The notes beneath the pieces were generated by a model. That model had not been told where the DNA came from. It was given only the letters and a program-made list of their open reading frames with translations, and ran no database searches. A stretch of DNA of 64,000 bases. Source: Flavobacteriaceae bacterium. Lineage in GTDB: Bacteria; Bacteroidota; Bacteroidia; Flavobacteriales; Flavobacteriaceae. Below are positions 61,279-64,000 of this stretch, in pieces. The DNA is taken from NCBI GenBank assembly GCA_013214065.1, contig JABSPK010000003.1, positions 186,001 through 250,000 on the forward strand. Reading direction: 5' to 3'. The position numbers and the translations under genes are program-made. Numbering within the stretch: position 1 is the stretch's first letter; each line of letters opens with the position of its first letter.

Positions 61279-62121
61279 ATGGCCACACCGAACTGGCAAA
61301 CCGCCATTGAATTTGATGACATCACGTATACGAAAAGCGATGGGGTAGCCCGAATCGCATTCAACCGCCCTGAAGTACGCAACGCATTTCGACCAAAAAC
61401 CACTAGTGAATTATACCGGGCCTTTTATGATGCCCAAGAAGACACTTCCATTGGAGTGGTCTTGCTCTCCGGTGAAGGTCCTTCAAAAAAGGATGGGGGA
61501 TGGGCCTTTTGTAGTGGGGGTGATCAAAAAGCACGGGGCCATCAAGGCTATGTCGGCGACGATGGGTATCACAGGCTGAATATTCTCGAAGTACAGCGGC
61601 TGATCCGCTTCATGCCCAAAGTGGTCATTGCCGTGGTACCGGGTTGGGCCGTTGGTGGAGGACACAGCCTTCATGTGGTCTGTGACATGACCTTGGCCAG
61701 TAAAGAACATGCCATTTTCAAGCAGACCGATGCCGATGTGACCAGTTTTGATGGAGGATATGGTTCGGCCTATCTCGCCAAAATGGTCGGACAAAAGAAG
61801 GCCCGTGAAATTTTCTTTTTAGGGCGTAATTATTCGGCCCAGGAAGCCTATGAAATGGGAATGGTGAATGCCGTGATACCCCATGATGAACTTGAAGCGA
61901 CGGCCTATGAATGGGCTCAAGAGATCTTGGCAAAATCACCGACATCGATCAAAATGTTGAAGTTCGCCATGAACCTTACCGATGACGGCATGGTGGGCCA
62001 ACAGGTATTCGCAGGTGAGGCAACGCGATTGGCGTATATGACCGATGAAGCCATAGAAGGTAGGAACGCCTTTCTTGAAAAGCGCAAACCAAACTTCGGT
62101 AAAAACAAGTGGATTCCGTAA
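61279..62121 (+). CDS. menB: 1,4-dihydroxy-2-naphthoyl-CoA synthase
   Basis: 280 residues, crotonase fold. It closes the second ring in menaquinone synthesis. Distinctive marks are DITYTKSDGVARIAFNRPEVRNAFRPKTTSEL, the oxyanion GGWAFCSGGDQKARGHQGYVGDDGYHRLN, AVGGGHSLHVVCDMTLASKEHAIFKQTDADVTSFDGGYGSAYLAKMVGQKKAREIFFLGR, all standard for MenB. Menaquinone is the usual quinone of Flavobacteriia. The other men genes are not in the window. Confidence 0.96.
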   Translation: MATPNWQTAIEFDDITYTKSDGVARIAFNRPEVRNAFRPKTTSELYRAFYDAQEDTSIGVVLLSGEGPSKKDGGWAFCSGGDQKARGHQGYVGDDGYHRLNILEVQRLIRFMPKVVIAVVPGWAVGGGHSLHVVCDMTLASKEHAIFKQTDADVTSFDGGYGSAYLAKMVGQKKAREIFFLGRNYSAQEAYEMGMVNAVIPHDELEATAYEWAQEILAKSPTSIKMLKFAMNLTDDGMVGQQVFAGEATRLAYMTDEAIEGRNAFLEKRKPNFGKNKWIP

Positions 62122-62157
62122 GGATTCTTCAGCTGTAGTGTTCGAAGGGGGTAAAAT

Positions 62158-62193
62158 CAAAAAGAGCCCTGTCTATCGACAAAGGCCCTTTTA
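62158..62193 (+). terminator. Possible terminator after menB
   Basis: An imperfect hairpin combines AAAAAGAGCC with GGCCCTTTT and an inner TGTC/GACA, about 37 bases after the menB stop. The pairing has internal mismatches, so strength is uncertain. The rest of the gap to 62348 shows no convincing gene. Confidence 0.5.
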
Positions 62194-62348
62194 CGAGAAC
62201 ACTATATGAAAATGAAAAAATTTACTTTCGTAATTAAATACATGGTAAATGTAGGGGGACTTGCCCACGGATAGAAATTATTGTTGTGAAGTGCCGTCCT
62301 TTTGTGGTTAGGACCTGAAAAGCTGTCGTTAAGCCAAAAGAGCGAGGG

Positions 62349-63683
62349 CTATTCGATAGCCTTTACCAAATTGGAAAGAAAACCGTTGATGTCGAATTCC
62401 GGCTCTTCTGCGAGGCCAGTGCGCACCACGATCAATGATTTGGAAGGGATGACGAACACATACTGCCCTTGAAAACCGTTCATGGAATACATATCACGGG
62501 GTACATCAGGAAATTTTCCACTTGAATTCAGCCAAAAGTGCGCTCCATAAATCCCGTTCGAAAGAGCTGTGGGGGTAACAATGTAATCGACCCACTCCGG
62601 CTTGAACAGCTGTTCCCCGTTCCATTGACCCCGATCGAGGTAGAGTTGCCCGAATCGTGCCCAATCACGGGTATTGGCCCAACCGTAAGAAGAACCCACG
62701 TAATTTCCGGCCACATCGGCCTCGATCAGCATGCTGTGCGCCCCGATCTTATCGATGAGATCGCGATACGGAAAATCAAGATATTCTTGGTGGGTCCGGA
62801 ACTGTTGGCGCAAAATCCCTGAAAGAAGATTGGTCGTTCCTGAAGAATAATTCCATATTTCGGTGGGGGCGGCGATCAGTGGTTTCGCTTTTTGCGCCAG
62901 GGTCATATCGCTTTCAAGGAAAAGCATTTTGGTGACATCCGAAATTCCGCCATAGTCCTCATCCCATTCCAGACCGCTTTGCATCCGCAACAGATGGTTT
63001 AGGGTGATGTCCTTTCTAGCATCGTCTTTCCATTCGGCTATGGGTGCCGGCCAATCAACGGATAGTCTCCCTTGTTTTTCCAAGACACCGTAACAAGTGG
63101 CCAAGATACTTTTGGTCATCGACCAACCCAAAACCGGGGTGTCTTTGTCGAATCCGTCCACATAATTCTCATGGAGCAAATGTCCCTTGTAAAGCACCAA
63201 CAAGGTGCGCGTTTTCTGGACATCGTTATTGCCGAACGGCAGGGCGACGGCTTGTTGAAAGCGGTCATAGTCAATTTCAGGGAAGACCGTATCCAAAGGG
63301 ATACCGTGACCAAACGGGTAGGGGAGGTCGAGCACTTCCTTTTCACGTTTCGGGATCAGCTTCGTTGTACTGCTTTCATAATCCGAAGTGACCAAAACGG
63401 CACCCAGTCCCTCGCGATACACGGCCGTTCGCTCCAAAAGACCATAGACGGCGGCACTTGCCGATTTATCGCTACGATCGACATCGGTAGTCGCTAGTTT
63501 AACCAAGGGTACATTAAGATCGGATTGGATCATCGCCGCGGGTTGATGTCCGGCAACATAAACGCTAGAAGCCATATATTTTGAGGCGTAGCCGGAAATA
63601 ATGTTCAATTTCGGATAGTTGAAAAACACCACCAAGCCGATGACCACCACCAACAAGAGCAAAATTCTTTTGATCCACTTCAT
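62349..63683 (-). CDS. Membrane-anchored serine hydrolase (beta-lactamase/class C type)
   Basis: 444 residues from the ATG at 63683 (a TTG three codons upstream is also open). One N-terminal membrane helix (about 4-21) is followed by an extra region (about 30-130). A serine beta-lactamase-like domain follows, with the SxxK motif in GWSMTKSILATCYG and the YxS-type motif in WNYSSGTTNLLSG. The third motif region is near MYSMNGFQGQYVFVIP. Such proteins are peptidases or esterases of the periplasm; substrate unknown. A minus-strand TATCTTTA at 63724-63717 could be its -7 box. It is divergent from the pirin gene. Confidence 0.85.
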   Translation of the reverse strand: MKWIKRILLLLVVVIGLVVFFNYPKLNIISGYASKYMASSVYVAGHQPAAMIQSDLNVPLVKLATTDVDRSDKSASAAVYGLLERTAVYREGLGAVLVTSDYESSTTKLIPKREKEVLDLPYPFGHGIPLDTVFPEIDYDRFQQAVALPFGNNDVQKTRTLLVLYKGHLLHENYVDGFDKDTPVLGWSMTKSILATCYGVLEKQGRLSVDWPAPIAEWKDDARKDITLNHLLRMQSGLEWDEDYGGISDVTKMLFLESDMTLAQKAKPLIAAPTEIWNYSSGTTNLLSGILRQQFRTHQEYLDFPYRDLIDKIGAHSMLIEADVAGNYVGSSYGWANTRDWARFGQLYLDRGQWNGEQLFKPEWVDYIVTPTALSNGIYGAHFWLNSSGKFPDVPRDMYSMNGFQGQYVFVIPSKSLIVVRTGLAEEPEFDINGFLSNLVKAIE

Positions 63684-63736
63684 GTAACGCAAATTGAATT
63701 ATCGTAATTTGAAAGCTAAAGATACGGAATTGCACT

Positions 63737-64000
63737 ATGTCTAATCTAGGAATGATCATTGAAGAACGCAGCCGTGATATCGGGCAGTTTTTGGTAGGCC
63801 GTTTGTTGCCTTTCCGTAAAAAACGAATGATCGGCCCCTTTATATTTATAGACCATATGGGTCCGACTACGGTGGGGCCCACCCAATACATGGATGTAGA
63901 CCAACATCCGCATATCGGTCTGTCGACCTTGACTTATATGTTAGAAGGTGAAATCATGCATGAAGACAGCATCGGCACCAAACAACGCATCACCCCAGGC
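63737..64000 (+). CDS. Pirin-family protein, N-terminal part (cut by window edge)
   Basis: The first 88 codons are present; the gene runs off the right edge. The start MSNLGMIIEERSRDIGQFLVGRLLP leads to GPFIFIDHMGPTTV and the metal-binding cupin motif HPHIGLSTLTYMLEGEIMHEDSIG, the hallmark of pirins. Some pirins have quercetinase activity and others regulate enzymes; the role here is not evident. It is divergent from the serine hydrolase gene (53-base gap). Confidence 0.9.
   Translation, partial: MSNLGMIIEERSRDIGQFLVGRLLPFRKKRMIGPFIFIDHMGPTTVGPTQYMDVDQHPHIGLSTLTYMLEGEIMHEDSIGTKQRITPG

Noticed and set aside
62206-62274. 22-codon ORF after menB (MKMKKFTFVIKYM...)
   Set aside because: It lies just after a hairpin with no promoter box and no relative nearby; too little support.
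1-64000. Mobile elements, CRISPR arrays, tRNA or rRNA genes, toxin-antitoxin or defence islands
   Set aside because: I looked in all gaps and found no transposase, integrase, repeat array, clover-leaf or rRNA-like sequence.

Overview
The window is a piece of a marine-type Flavobacteriaceae (Bacteroidota) chromosome. Several things point there. A PorX-type response regulator lies at the left edge, LpxC is fused to FabZ, and the primary sigma factor is short and lacks region 1.1. A TonB receptor is paired with a DUF4249 lipoprotein. Promoters follow the Bacteroidota pattern TTTG-N-TAnnTTTG, and start codons lack Shine-Dalgarno sequences. No mobile element, CRISPR array, tRNA or rRNA was seen. 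Genes are dense, with many 1 to 17 base overlaps, and both edges cut genes (porX on the left, a pirin on the right).

Layout. 1-6302: porX (partial) diverges from an HD phosphohydrolase, then lpxD, lpxC/fabZ, lpxA, efp and a second LpxD-like acyltransferase (lipid A precursor synthesis with EF-P inside the run). 6356-10950: sucD, fabG, a membrane VWA protein and an SPFH/prohibitin protein. 10997-19108: a complete histidine operon, hisGDCBH-[GNAT]-A-[DinB]-F-IE, preceded by a 17-codon leader peptide with three consecutive His codons and a strong intrinsic terminator, i.e. a transcription attenuator. 19115-20952: a LytTR regulator and its membrane histidine kinase. 21192-30616: small secreted proteins, an ECF sigma / membrane anti-sigma-like / DUF4097-like / outer-membrane protein operon diverging from the TonB receptor and DUF4249 lipoprotein, and a DUF1853 protein. 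30689-44746: a VWA plus MoxR-type AAA+ pair, a DUF418 membrane protein, two tandem alpha/beta hydrolases, serine acetyltransferase and cysteine synthase, DUF2461, a large BNR-repeat protein, a LolA-like protein, a phosphatidylserine-decarboxylase-like protein and an acyl-CoA thioesterase.

45046-55673 is the most intriguing region. A tightly packed operon encodes a soluble hybrid histidine kinase (HK-REC-Hpt), a single-domain response regulator, a membrane-anchored HEAT protein, a family 2 processive-type glycosyltransferase, an LtaS-like membrane phosphotransferase with TPRs, and a YaiO-type outer-membrane barrel. Facing it is a secreted ILEI-domain/GDPD fusion. Together they look like a phosphorelay-controlled system that makes, decorates and exports a surface glycan, possibly carrying phosphoglycerol-type groups. 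The substrate and product are inference.

55674-64000: two sister micro-ORFs (32 and 33 codons) beside the primary sigma factor gene, then a DEAD-type helicase, a glycosyltransferase, an FMN-dependent alpha-hydroxyacid oxidase, menB, a serine hydrolase and a pirin.
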